A DNA stretch of 48,540 nucleotides from an uncultured Flavobacterium sp. (GTDB lineage: Bacteria > Bacteroidota > Bacteroidia > Flavobacteriales > Flavobacteriaceae). The notes under the pieces are model-generated. The model had not been told where the DNA came from. It did no database searches and saw nothing but the letters and a program-made list of their open reading frames with translations. Positions 24,426-33,175 of the stretch are shown here, piece after piece. The translations under genes and the position numbers were made by a program. Positions within the stretch are counted from its first letter, which is position 1, and every line of letters begins with the position of its first letter. The stretch lies in the NCBI RefSeq assembly GCF_946220915.1, contig NZ_CAMIHH010000014.1, positions 1-48,540 on the forward strand, given 5' to 3'.

Positions 24426-26570
24426 TTATTTCACAATCGTCATCTCGTCCACGATGTGCTTAGCGCCAGAGAAGGTGTCGATGATCCAGAGTACGTAACG
24501 GATATCCACATTGATGGTCCTTTGCAGGTCTTTGTCGAAGATCACGTCGCCGGCCATTGCCTCAATGTTACCGTCAAATGCCAGGCCGATAAGCTCACCC
24601 TTGCCGTTAAGCACCGGCGAACCTGAGTTACCTCCCGTGATGTCGTTATCCGTAAGGAAGTTTACCGGCATATAACCTGCCTTATCCGCATAGCGGCCAT
24701 ACTCTTTCTTCTCGTACATTTCAAGCAGTTTTTTAGGAAGGTCGAACTCATCATCGTTCGGCTTGTATTTTTTTACCTCACCCTGCATGGTGGTATAGTA
24801 GTTCACTTTTGCATCATTCCTTTTGTCTTTAGGAAGCGAGCGCACTTTACCATATGTAAGGCGCAGGGTGCTATTGGCATCCGGGTAGTATTTTACGTTC
24901 GGGTTCGCCAGCCTCATCCCTTCTACAAGGAGGCGGAACGATTTTGAGAAATCGGCATCCAGTTTTGCCTGCTCATCCGATTTTGCCCTGTACTTGGTCA
25001 TCAGGTCCGAAGACAATTTGTAAAGCTCATCTTTTTTCAGCACCTCAGCATTTGGGTTGTCAAGGAAAGCAAGTACTTTTTCCTTCGAAGCAAAAATACT
25101 TGAGTTAAACGCATCATTTACATAAGCAGTAAAGTTGTTGCCGTTCTTCCTTCCAAGTTCAGCAACATAAGGGGCAACTTCATATCCTGTAGATTTTGTG
25201 GCATAAAGGCCAAGCTGTGCTGCCAGTACGTCTTTTTCAAGCGGAATGTGAAGGGTGGCATACGTTTCCTCGATTCCTGCCTTCAGCTCCCCGATCATTT
25301 GGGTCCTGGCGGCCTCGTTGGCATTGGCATACGCTTCAAGCCCACGGCCAAGGCTGAAAGGCAGCGGCGCGAATGTAGCCGTCCTCAGCATCCCTACAAG
25401 GTAGTTGTCGTGGCGCGCTTTTTCGTTCGTCTTAGAGTAGTAGTTGTTTAGCGTGGCGATCACGGTGCCATATTTCTCCTTATTTTCAGGCTTGTTGGCC
25501 CACTTGTTAAAGTCGGCTTCGGCCTTGGCTTTTGTAGCGGCAGTTTTGTGCTTGGTAAGCGCATCGATCATGCCCTGGCGGTTTTTCCAGTAGTTGGCCA
25601 CGCTCGCATATTGCGATGCATAGTGCAGGTTCACATCTTCGCTCTTGTCCATGTGCACTTTCATTTTATCCATGCCAAGCTTAGACGACTCCACCCACGC
25701 CGGGTAGGCAAACTTCACGTTCTGCTCAATCCCTCCCGCAGGCATCCAGCGGTTGGTACGGCCCGGGTAGCCCAGGATCATGGCAAAATCATTCTCCTGC
25801 ACGCCTTTAAGGCTTACAGGGAGGTGGTGCTTCGGTTTAAGCGGCACGTTGTTTACCGAATACTCCGCAGGGGTGCCATCAGCGTTCGCATATACGCGGA
25901 ACATGGAGAAGTCACCCGTGTGGCGCGGCCATTCCCAGTTGTCGGTATCGCCACCAAACTTACCGATGCTCTCCGGTGGTGTACCTACAAGGCGAACATC
26001 TTTGTAATCCTGGTATACAAAATAGTAGTATTCATTTCCCTGGAAGAACGGGCGTACCGATACGGTATACTTGCCGCCTTCGTTGTTCTCTTTTTCAATA
26101 AGCGCGATTTCCTGCTGTATTGCTTTTTCCCTTTCGGCTTCGGTCATTGCAGGGTTTACTTTGCCCAATATCCTTTTAGATACATCGTCCATCCTAACGA
26201 AGAAACGCACGTACAAATCTTTCGGCTTTAGCTCACCGGCGCGGTTGGCTGCCCAAAAGCCATTTTTAAGGTAATTGTGCTCAGGGCTGGAAAGCTCGGC
26301 AATGGCATCGTACCCGCAGTGGTGGTTGGTAAGCACGAGGCCGTCTTTAGAAATCAGCTCGGCAGTACACCCGCCGTTAAACTGCACAATGGCATCCTTA
26401 AGGCTGTGGTTGTTGATGCTGTAAATTTCCTCGGCAGTAAGCTGGAGGCCCATTTTTTGCATGTCCCTGTGGTTAAGGCGCTCAATGAACATCAGGAACC
26501 ACATTCCCTCATCGGCCCTCACAGGCAGCACCATGAGCGACATGGTAAGGAACAAAATAAATTTTTTCAT
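24426..26570 (-). CDS. S46 family dipeptidyl-peptidase, DPP7-type
   Basis: The 714-residue protein has a signal peptide (cleaved near VRAD) and the S46 chymotrypsin-like fold. The triad is His84 in TNHHCGYD, Asp220 in WPRHTGDFS and Ser649 in GGNSGSP. The residue 18 positions after the nucleophile, which sets the S1 pocket, is Gly667 in AFDGN. In Porphyromonas gingivalis, Gly here marks DPP7 (hydrophobic P1) and Arg marks DPP11 (acidic P1), so this enzyme should release dipeptides with hydrophobic second residues. It is periplasmic and would feed amino-acid uptake. The gene is monocistronic, with a terminator and heptamer array behind it. Confidence 0.94.
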   Translation of the reverse strand: MKKFILFLTMSLMVLPVRADEGMWFLMFIERLNHRDMQKMGLQLTAEEIYSINNHSLKDAIVQFNGGCTAELISKDGLVLTNHHCGYDAIAELSSPEHNYLKNGFWAANRAGELKPKDLYVRFFVRMDDVSKRILGKVNPAMTEAEREKAIQQEIALIEKENNEGGKYTVSVRPFFQGNEYYYFVYQDYKDVRLVGTPPESIGKFGGDTDNWEWPRHTGDFSMFRVYANADGTPAEYSVNNVPLKPKHHLPVSLKGVQENDFAMILGYPGRTNRWMPAGGIEQNVKFAYPAWVESSKLGMDKMKVHMDKSEDVNLHYASQYASVANYWKNRQGMIDALTKHKTAATKAKAEADFNKWANKPENKEKYGTVIATLNNYYSKTNEKARHDNYLVGMLRTATFAPLPFSLGRGLEAYANANEAARTQMIGELKAGIEETYATLHIPLEKDVLAAQLGLYATKSTGYEVAPYVAELGRKNGNNFTAYVNDAFNSSIFASKEKVLAFLDNPNAEVLKKDELYKLSSDLMTKYRAKSDEQAKLDADFSKSFRLLVEGMRLANPNVKYYPDANSTLRLTYGKVRSLPKDKRNDAKVNYYTTMQGEVKKYKPNDDEFDLPKKLLEMYEKKEYGRYADKAGYMPVNFLTDNDITGGNSGSPVLNGKGELIGLAFDGNIEAMAGDVIFDKDLQRTINVDIRYVLWIIDTFSGAKHIVDEMTIVK

Positions 26571-26661
26571 ATAATTAGAATAAGGTTAATAGTTGTGCTG
26601 ATAAGTATGCCTGAAAACGAAAACGTTACAGTAAAACCACCAGTCTTTTCATTTTGTGGTG

Positions 26662-26669
26662 CGAAGATA
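26662..26669 (-). promoter_or_regulatory. -7-like box of the S46 peptidase gene
   Basis: On the minus strand TATCTTCG (7 of 8 to TAnnTTTG) would start a leader of about 85 nt. No -33 TTG was found at standard spacing. Confidence 0.3.
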
Positions 26670-26815
26670 ACTGTTTTTTGAGAATTTCGTAAATATACAA
26701 TAACTGAAATGCAGGTGGTGTCACGCTTTTTCAGATATGGCCGCACTTAATCATCCTTATCCTGTTCAAGAAAACATTTCCACAATGATGCATACAGCAG
26801 CAATGACCATGCTAA

Positions 26816-27616
26816 TCATTTGAGCACTTCTTTGAGTTCAACGATCTCAAAAGCGTCATCGAATTTGATGAACTCCCGCAACAGCGCAGTATGCCCGGCA
26901 CCCATGATGAGCATTACCTTGTCGTCTCCTGTTTCGGTAAGCTTTTGCAGGATCGAATAGATGTAAAGATTGCGGCGGTACCATTCGGATACCAGGTTAG
27001 CGCCTGTAAAGTCGGTACCCTTACCTGCCCTGTTGGCGATGGTAATGTACCACCCGATATTATCTTTATCCTCTTGTGGGGTGTTGTGCTCCAGCAGCAG
27101 TTGGGTAATGCCGTAGCTGGCTATTTTTTTGTTTTCGGCCGTTTCATAAGCTTTCATTATTTCTTCGTTCTTTTTTATGAGGTCTTTTTGTCCTGCTGTT
27201 TCCATGGATTGCAACATCATAGCGTACGGAAAAAGCGTTTCATTATAATCTACGGCATATAATGCAGGGTGCTTAAGCTTTTTGGCAATGCGTAAAGCAA
27301 CCTGCACCCTTTCATCGGGGTTGGCCTTAATCAGGCTGTCAGAATTGTGGCTGTAAAATTTGTCAAGCGCAGCCTGGTCTTTGTACGACCATTCCACGAA
27401 TATTTTGTTGGGATTCCAGGCCTTAATCTTGTTGGCGATGTGTTCGAGTTCTCCCTGGCTTTTGGCCGACATGACATCGAATGTATTTACCTGCGCTACA
27501 TCGTGTCCAGGATTGGCGAAATGGAAAGTGCCCATTATCAGGAGTTGTTTCTTTTTCGCCTGTCCATACGAAGCAAAGCAGGCGGCGATCATAATGACTG
27601 TGAGTATTTTTTTCAT
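26816..27616 (-). CDS. DUF5694 secreted protein
   Basis: The 266-residue product has a signal peptide (MKKILTVIMIAACFASYGQA). The mature part starts with KKQLLIMGTFHFANPGHD and ends with VMLIMGAGHTALLREFI. These two His-bearing motifs, GTFHF and GAGH, define DUF5694 and recall the TraB/PrgY/ChaN-like fold, in which paired His residues may bind metal or haem. Between them lie several helices with FVEWSYKDQAALDKFY and AVDYNE. No enzymatic activity is established. It is divergent from the LytS/LytR pair. Confidence 0.82.
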   Translation of the reverse strand: MKKILTVIMIAACFASYGQAKKKQLLIMGTFHFANPGHDVAQVNTFDVMSAKSQGELEHIANKIKAWNPNKIFVEWSYKDQAALDKFYSHNSDSLIKANPDERVQVALRIAKKLKHPALYAVDYNETLFPYAMMLQSMETAGQKDLIKKNEEIMKAYETAENKKIASYGITQLLLEHNTPQEDKDNIGWYITIANRAGKGTDFTGANLVSEWYRRNLYIYSILQKLTETGDDKVMLIMGAGHTALLREFIKFDDAFEIVELKEVLK

Positions 27617-27638
27617 GGTTACTGATTTAAATTTGAGT

Positions 27639-27646
27639 CAAAAGTA
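27639..27646 (-). promoter_or_regulatory. -7 box of the DUF5694 gene
   Basis: On the minus strand TACTTTTG matches TAnnTTTG completely, about 22 bases before the ATG at 27616. No clear -33 TTG is visible. Confidence 0.5.
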
Positions 27647-27791
27647 CATGCAGCAGTAAGGGCATCATATAATTTTTGACCGGTGGGTAAAAAGGCATTG
27701 ACCAACCGCAATTTTCACGCACCCGAAAATTCAGCACTGTGTTCTACACTGTTCGTAGCCATAAAACTGTCGTTGGTGTAAATAATTCGCA

Positions 27792-27817
27792 TACCTTTAT
27801 TGCTCTGGATACCTTTG
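27792..27817 (+). promoter_or_regulatory. Two overlapping -7 boxes of the LytS/LytR operon
   Basis: TACCTTTA (27792-27799, with TTG 16 bases upstream at 27773) and a full-match TACCTTTG (27810-27817) lie 18 bases apart before the ATG at 27835. Either could start the message. Confidence 0.5.
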
Positions 27818-27834
27818 ACGCATAATTTGTCAGG

Positions 27835-28878
27835 ATGAAGCAAAAAATTCCGTTCCGATACCATTTATACCTCTTCATGGGGCAGTTTTTGTTTTTTACA
27901 CTGTGGGACATCAGCATCAAAGGCACCGGGTTCGGGTATACCATGAGCCTGTACAGCATAATGTTCAGCCTCTCACATCTTGTTGCGGTATTTTTGGTTT
28001 ACCTGGTCAACTTTTACATACTATGCCCTAAGCTGCTCAACAGGAGGCGCATTGTACTCTACTTTTTGTCATTGCCCTTTTCCCTGCTTTTGTTTACCGG
28101 GTTGCGTTATTTGTTTGAAGAAGTAATTATTTACGCAATTACAGGCCTTCACAATTATGCGCCTGCTTCGCTGGAGCCCGCTTTCTACATAAAAGATAAT
28201 TTTTTCTTCGGAATGCCATCAATACTGTTATCGGTATTAGCATACCTTTCATGGCAGGCACACGTTTACCAAAAGAAAAGCCAACTGCTGGAACTTGAAA
28301 ACCGGAAGGCGCAGTTCGCATTACTCAAGTCGCAGGTAAGCCCGCACTTCCTCTTCAATACCCTTAACTCGTTTTACAGCGAATGGGTGGAAAAAGATGA
28401 ACAAACCGCAGCCGACCTGCTCGTACTCTCCAGCCTGTTGCGCTACATCATTACCGAGAGCGATAAGGAAAGAGCACCATTAGCAGAGGAGCTTGAATTC
28501 ATAGAAAATTACATCAGCCTCCAGCGCAAGCGATTCGAGAACCAAATGTACTTTGACTATGCCATTGAAGGCAATGCAGCGAATCAAATGGTACTTCCGG
28601 CTGTGCTCATCCATTTTGTCGAGAATGTTTTTAAGCACGGGATCATTAATGACAGAGATAAAGCAGCATTCGTATGCATTAGTATATCCGGCGGGAGCCT
28701 TGAATTACGAACTTCTAATTACATCCAGCGTGGGGAGAACTATTCATCGACCGGCATTGGGTACAAAAACCTCAACGATCGACTGGTTTATGCTTACGGC
28801 GAAAACTTTACGCTGGAAAAGACCATCAAAAATGATATTTTTACAACCTTTTTAAAACTGCCGCTCAGCCTCCCATGA
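27835..28878 (+). CDS. LytS/YehU-family sensor histidine kinase
   Basis: The 347-residue kinase has four predicted membrane helices in residues 10-140 and no separate extracellular sensor domain. The His_kinase (PF06580) box reads LLKSQVSPHFLFNTLNSF with His171. An ATPase domain follows, with the N-box VLIHFVENVFKHGI and a G-box around STGIGYKNL. It would phosphorylate the LytTR regulator encoded next, whose start overlaps its stop by four bases (ATGA). The ligand is unknown; in Bacteroidota such short-sensor pairs often control one nearby transporter or envelope gene. Confidence 0.93.
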   Translation: MKQKIPFRYHLYLFMGQFLFFTLWDISIKGTGFGYTMSLYSIMFSLSHLVAVFLVYLVNFYILCPKLLNRRRIVLYFLSLPFSLLLFTGLRYLFEEVIIYAITGLHNYAPASLEPAFYIKDNFFFGMPSILLSVLAYLSWQAHVYQKKSQLLELENRKAQFALLKSQVSPHFLFNTLNSFYSEWVEKDEQTAADLLVLSSLLRYIITESDKERAPLAEELEFIENYISLQRKRFENQMYFDYAIEGNAANQMVLPAVLIHFVENVFKHGIINDRDKAAFVCISISGGSLELRTSNYIQRGENYSSTGIGYKNLNDRLVYAYGENFTLEKTIKNDIFTTFLKLPLSLP

Positions 28879-29570
28879 AGATTACCTGTATCATAGTTGA
28901 CGACGAACCGCCTGCCATCCGCCTTCTCGAAAAGTACGTGGAACGCATTCCTTCATTGGATAAGCTGGCGGTTTTCAGTGACTCCCTTAAAGCACTGGAG
29001 TATCTGAATTCTAATAGGGTCGATGTCGTTTTCCTTGACATCCAGATGCCTCAACTCACAGGATTGCAGCTATCAAAGATCATTGGTGATAATGTAAAGG
29101 TAATTTTTACAACGGCCTACCCTGATTTTGCGCTGGATGGCTTTGACCTCAATGCCACCGATTACCTGCTTAAGCCCATTGCATTCGAGCGGTTTTATAA
29201 AGCAGTTTCAAAAGTGCTGCCCGACAAAGCAGCAACTACACATTTTTCGCCGGCTGCCGATTACATTTTCTTAAAGACGGACGGCAAGAATAAATTTACA
29301 AAGATATTCCTGAATGACATTTTATATGCGGAAGCATTGCAAAACTATGTGAGCATCCACACCGTAAGCGGCACTGTAGTTACCCACAGTACTTTGAAAA
29401 ACATCCTCGACCTGCTCCCGGCCTCCGGCTTCATACAAACACACCGATCGTATGCCGTGGCGATACATCATATTGATACTACCGACAGTTTTTCTGTTTT
29501 TATAAAAGGCAGGGGGCTTCCTTTGGGAAATACATACAAAGAGGCATTTTTTAAAAGGATTGGAATGTAA
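28875..29570 (+). CDS. LytTR-family response regulator
   Basis: The 231-residue protein has a CheY-like receiver (residues 1-118) with acidic pair Asp9/Asp10, phosphoacceptor Asp55 in VVFLDIQMP, and Lys100 in DYLLKPIAF. A LytTR DNA-binding domain (about 130-231) follows, with DILYAEALQNYVSIHT and FIQTHRSYAV. It is translationally coupled to the LytS-like kinase. LytTR regulators bind pairs of short direct repeats; no target site was identified here. Confidence 0.94.
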   Translation: MKITCIIVDDEPPAIRLLEKYVERIPSLDKLAVFSDSLKALEYLNSNRVDVVFLDIQMPQLTGLQLSKIIGDNVKVIFTTAYPDFALDGFDLNATDYLLKPIAFERFYKAVSKVLPDKAATTHFSPAADYIFLKTDGKNKFTKIFLNDILYAEALQNYVSIHTVSGTVVTHSTLKNILDLLPASGFIQTHRSYAVAIHHIDTTDSFSVFIKGRGLPLGNTYKEAFFKRIGM

Positions 29571-29649
29571 GTTAAGAATCCGTTAGCAATTAGCCATAAA
29601 CCTTTGCTAAATTTCAATACATTCCCTTTTACCCTATAAGCAGCTTTTG

Positions 29650-29657
29650 TAACTTTA
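29650..29657 (+). promoter_or_regulatory. -7 box of the BON-LysM gene
   Basis: TAACTTTA (7 of 8 to TAnnTTTG) lies 25 bases before the ATG at 29683, giving a leader of about 20 nt. Confidence 0.4.
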
Positions 29658-29682
29658 AAATATCATTTTAAATATTAAAGCT

Positions 29683-30120
29683 ATGAGTACAGTGGCATTC
29701 ATGAAGGAAATGGGCGAAAAGATATTGAGCGGCAATGTTCAGGAACACAAAATTACTGATGAACTGTTGTCATACATTAAAAAGCTGGAGCTCAATTATA
29801 AGAATATCAGGATCGCTGCCACAGGAGGTAAAGTGGTGCTTGAGGGTGAAGTAGAGACACAGGCCGATGCCGAAAAAATAGGGCTTGCCGTGGGCAATGT
29901 GCGTGGCGTGGAATCGGTAGATAATAAAATGCGCGTAACGGTTTCTGAACCGGAATCCCAGTATCATACTGTTGCTTCGGGCGATTCACTTTCTAAAATT
30001 GCAGGTAAATATTATGGCAATGTTCAAAAATACAATATCATTTTCGAAGCCAACAAGCCCATGTTATCCGATCCTGACAAAATATATCCGGGCCAGGTAT
30101 TGAGGATACCGGCTCTATAA
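29683..30120 (+). CDS. BON-LysM protein, Kbp/YgaU-like
   Basis: The 145-residue protein has no signal peptide. Residues about 38-90 form a BON domain (NIRIAATGGKVVLEGEVETQ, VRGVESVDNKM). Residues about 94-143 form a LysM domain (YHTVASGDSLSKIAGKYYG). This is the architecture of E. coli Kbp (YgaU), a cytoplasmic potassium-binding protein, although LysM more often binds peptidoglycan. It is monocistronic, 112 bases after the response-regulator gene. Confidence 0.88.
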   Translation: MSTVAFMKEMGEKILSGNVQEHKITDELLSYIKKLELNYKNIRIAATGGKVVLEGEVETQADAEKIGLAVGNVRGVESVDNKMRVTVSEPESQYHTVASGDSLSKIAGKYYGNVQKYNIIFEANKPMLSDPDKIYPGQVLRIPAL

Positions 30121-30227
30121 GGCTCCTGCCTGTTTCGGTAATGTTATCATTTTGCATGCCTTTAGGGTTTTTACAATTTTGGTTGTTCTAACAACACCGG
30201 AATATTCCGGGAACAAGCCAATCGAAA

Positions 30228-33050
30228 ATGAAAAACCTTTACACCTTACTCATTGCCCTGCTATCCCTCCAGGGCTTTTCGCAATCCGGTACCATAGACC
30301 TGACATTCGGGAATAACGGCAAAGTTACCACTGGTTTCAGCAGCGCAAACAGCAGGGCAAACGCCGTAGCCGTTCAGCCTGACGGTAAAATAATAATGGG
30401 CGGCTTTGCCCATACTGCCAATACCGTAAATACCTGGCAACGGGATTCCGACAACTTCGCATTGGTACGGTATAATGCCGACGGAAGCATTGACCCTGCT
30501 TTTGGTTATGATGGAAAAGTGATGACCGATTTTTATCCATTTTTCACTAACAACCTTCGTAACAGTACTATTCACTTCATAAAGCTTCAACCGGATGGCA
30601 AGATTTTGGCCTATGGTGCTGCCGGCTCAGAAACTGTCGTTTCACGTTATGACAGCAATGGAAGCCTGGACATTAATTTTGGCACTGGCGGCATGATCCT
30701 CTGTAATTCCACTCCCGTTGAAGGCGGCAATACTCTATTAGTCCAGCCCGATGGCAAAATTGTAGTTCTGGGGCTGCAGTGGACGCAGGCTCCTGGAAAC
30801 ACCTGGACCACCCAATTCGTTGTAGAACGCTATAATGCCGACGGAAACGCCGACATAACTTTTGCAGCCGAAGGCAGGGTAGTTACCGCTTTTGGAAATG
30901 CCCATGATGTACCAAGAGCCATAGCGTTGCAAAACGATGGCAAGATCGTGGCTGTGGGCGGCTCGTCTTCGCGGGTTGCAGTAGCAAGGTATACTACGGC
31001 CGGCAACCTGGACACGACTTTTGACGGAGATGGTAAGGTGCTAACCTCTTTTGGAACGGGAACATACAGTTCACCCGCCTATATCACCATTCATGCGGAT
31101 GGAAAAATACTGGTTTTAGGGAGTACAGGCGCTACAACAGGCTTAGCCAATAACCTGATGATAGCGAAATACAACCCAAATGGCAGTTTAGACACAACTT
31201 TTGACGGCGATGGCCTGGCAACGAACCTTTTTGATGCGAATGACCCCTCCTACAATATCACTTCTATCCTCGAACAACAGGATGGAAAATTTTTGGTGAC
31301 CACCTCTGCTGATCCACATGGAAGTTATGACATTCCCGACGATCTTGTAATCCGCAGGTACAACAGCAACGGGACAACCGATACTTCATTCGGGACAAAC
31401 GGAAAAATAGCAATGGCATTCCATCCGGGTTTCAACATCGCAAAAAACATTGCCCTTCAGCCCGATGCAAAAATCATCGTTGTTGGATATTCACGCCTGT
31501 CAGCAGCCGAAAGGAATGATTCAAACCTTGCAAGATACCAAAGCAATGGCGCTTTAGATATGGCGTTCGGAAACGATGGGATAGTAACGCCGAAATTTGA
31601 TGCTACGAATGACGAAAGCAGTATCTTACTCATCCAGCCGGATAATAAGCTTATCTCTATTGGGACAAAAAGGAACGCTACAGAAAATGGGTATTTATTT
31701 AAGAATATAGCTCTTGCAAGGCATAATAGCGATGGGAGCCTGGATAGCTCCTTTGGCAACGAGGGTAAAGTTGTCCCGATATTTGTGCAAAACAACATCA
31801 ATAAGATAAGCCAGGCAGTACTACAGCCTGATGGAAAAATTGTCATTTCAAATACGTACTATAACCTTTATACGGGAGATGGCCTTTACCATTTTGAGCT
31901 TATAAGGTACACAGCAAATGGCACAATTGACATGGCTTTTGGAACTGACGGCAAGGTAACCATTGACACAGAGCCCAGCACAATGCTTGTGCAGCCCGAT
32001 GGAAAAATCATCATATTGTATGTAAGTCATGATTCCCAAAATAACGCTACTCTTTTTCTGAAACGTTACAACACTAATGGAACAACAGACAGCAGTTTCG
32101 GCAATAATGGTTTGACGGGCATTGCGGGAACTTTTTGGACACCGATTACAGCTGCAATCCAGCCTGATGGCAAAATTGTTGTCTCTTCTTCAAGCCCCAA
32201 TAGCGACATTGCTTACGGCTTCGCGTTGTGGCGTTTTAACACTAATGGAAGTGTCGACACTACTTTTATAAACAGCGTTGCGTTTGTTGATAACTCTTCC
32301 TATGCAAATGGGATTTTCATACAGGCGGACGGAAAAATCATCGTTACCGGAAAAAATTTCGGATATGATTCAGGCACTTATTTTAAGCAATTGGTATTTG
32401 CGCGCTACAATACAGATGGCAGCCTGGATACAGGACATGGTATAAATGGCTTCGTTAAATCGTATTTGGGCATTGATTACCAAAATTACACAGAGATCCA
32501 GTCTGTTTTATTGCAACCCGACGGCAAGCTGTTGGCAGCGGTAAGCAAACTCGAACAATTCCCTGCCAATCCTAATCCAAATTCGTACGATTTTGTAATT
32601 TATCGCTTTAATGCCAATGGCGATTACGATAACGAATTTGGCTTGAACGGACAAGTCGCAACCTCATTCCACAACAAGTATGATGAAGCTTTTTCGATGG
32701 TTTTACAGCCCGATAATAAAATTGTTGTAGCCGGGGCAACCGATACGGGAATCAACAGGGATTTCGCCCTGGTACGGTTTAATAATAACATTATCCTGGA
32801 TACTGAAGACATTAGTGAAAATGCCGGCACTGATGTAACCCTATATCCAAATCCGTCTAAAAACATGATAAACCTGACTGGTAAGGACGCTTCAGTGATC
32901 ATTAATTACAATATATATGACCTATTGGGTAAGGCCATATACAGCGGCACTGATTTACAGATTGATACAGCCAATTTTAATAGTGGGATATACAGCATCC
33001 ATATCAATACGGGTAAAGGAGCCGTGTATAAGAAATTTGTGAAGGAATAG
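30228..33050 (+). CDS. Secreted delta-60-repeat protein with T9SS sorting domain
   Basis: The 940-residue protein has a signal peptide (residues 1-18, ending LQGFS). Fourteen delta-60 repeats (TIGR02608 type) fill residues about 20-860. Each repeat carries a QPDGKIVVxG-like strand followed by a RYNxDGSLDTTFG-like strand, so a beta-propeller or beta-solenoid is expected. The C terminus (about 870-940) is a type A T9SS sorting domain: LYPNPSKNMINL, then YDLLGKAIYSG and a FNSGIYSIHI end with a basic tail. The protein would cross the outer membrane by type IX secretion and be released or surface-anchored. Its ligand is unknown. Confidence 0.92.
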   Translation: MKNLYTLLIALLSLQGFSQSGTIDLTFGNNGKVTTGFSSANSRANAVAVQPDGKIIMGGFAHTANTVNTWQRDSDNFALVRYNADGSIDPAFGYDGKVMTDFYPFFTNNLRNSTIHFIKLQPDGKILAYGAAGSETVVSRYDSNGSLDINFGTGGMILCNSTPVEGGNTLLVQPDGKIVVLGLQWTQAPGNTWTTQFVVERYNADGNADITFAAEGRVVTAFGNAHDVPRAIALQNDGKIVAVGGSSSRVAVARYTTAGNLDTTFDGDGKVLTSFGTGTYSSPAYITIHADGKILVLGSTGATTGLANNLMIAKYNPNGSLDTTFDGDGLATNLFDANDPSYNITSILEQQDGKFLVTTSADPHGSYDIPDDLVIRRYNSNGTTDTSFGTNGKIAMAFHPGFNIAKNIALQPDAKIIVVGYSRLSAAERNDSNLARYQSNGALDMAFGNDGIVTPKFDATNDESSILLIQPDNKLISIGTKRNATENGYLFKNIALARHNSDGSLDSSFGNEGKVVPIFVQNNINKISQAVLQPDGKIVISNTYYNLYTGDGLYHFELIRYTANGTIDMAFGTDGKVTIDTEPSTMLVQPDGKIIILYVSHDSQNNATLFLKRYNTNGTTDSSFGNNGLTGIAGTFWTPITAAIQPDGKIVVSSSSPNSDIAYGFALWRFNTNGSVDTTFINSVAFVDNSSYANGIFIQADGKIIVTGKNFGYDSGTYFKQLVFARYNTDGSLDTGHGINGFVKSYLGIDYQNYTEIQSVLLQPDGKLLAAVSKLEQFPANPNPNSYDFVIYRFNANGDYDNEFGLNGQVATSFHNKYDEAFSMVLQPDNKIVVAGATDTGINRDFALVRFNNNIILDTEDISENAGTDVTLYPNPSKNMINLTGKDASVIINYNIYDLLGKAIYSGTDLQIDTANFNSGIYSIHINTGKGAVYKKFVKE

Positions 33051-33145
33051 GCTATACTTTTCTTGGGGAAAAGAATGGTTAAATTTCAGGAAAAGGGATA
33101 AACCGTATTCTGTCATCCTGGACAGGGCAAGCATAACAACAGCAA

Positions 33146-33167
33146 AAAAGCGCCCAAGGGCGCTTTT
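33146..33167 (-). terminator. Terminator after obg (bidirectional possible)
   Basis: AAAAGCGCCC (33146-33155) pairs perfectly with GGGCGCTTTT (33158-33167). On the minus strand the run continues TTTTTT, 9 bases past the obg stop. The convergent delta-60 gene may use it as well. Confidence 0.85.
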
Positions 33168-33175
33168 GACATATA

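Noticed and set aside
26571..26815. Possible small gene or RNA between the S46 and DUF5694 genes
   Set aside because: There is no convincing frame, terminator or folded RNA family; only a weak -7 box is visible.
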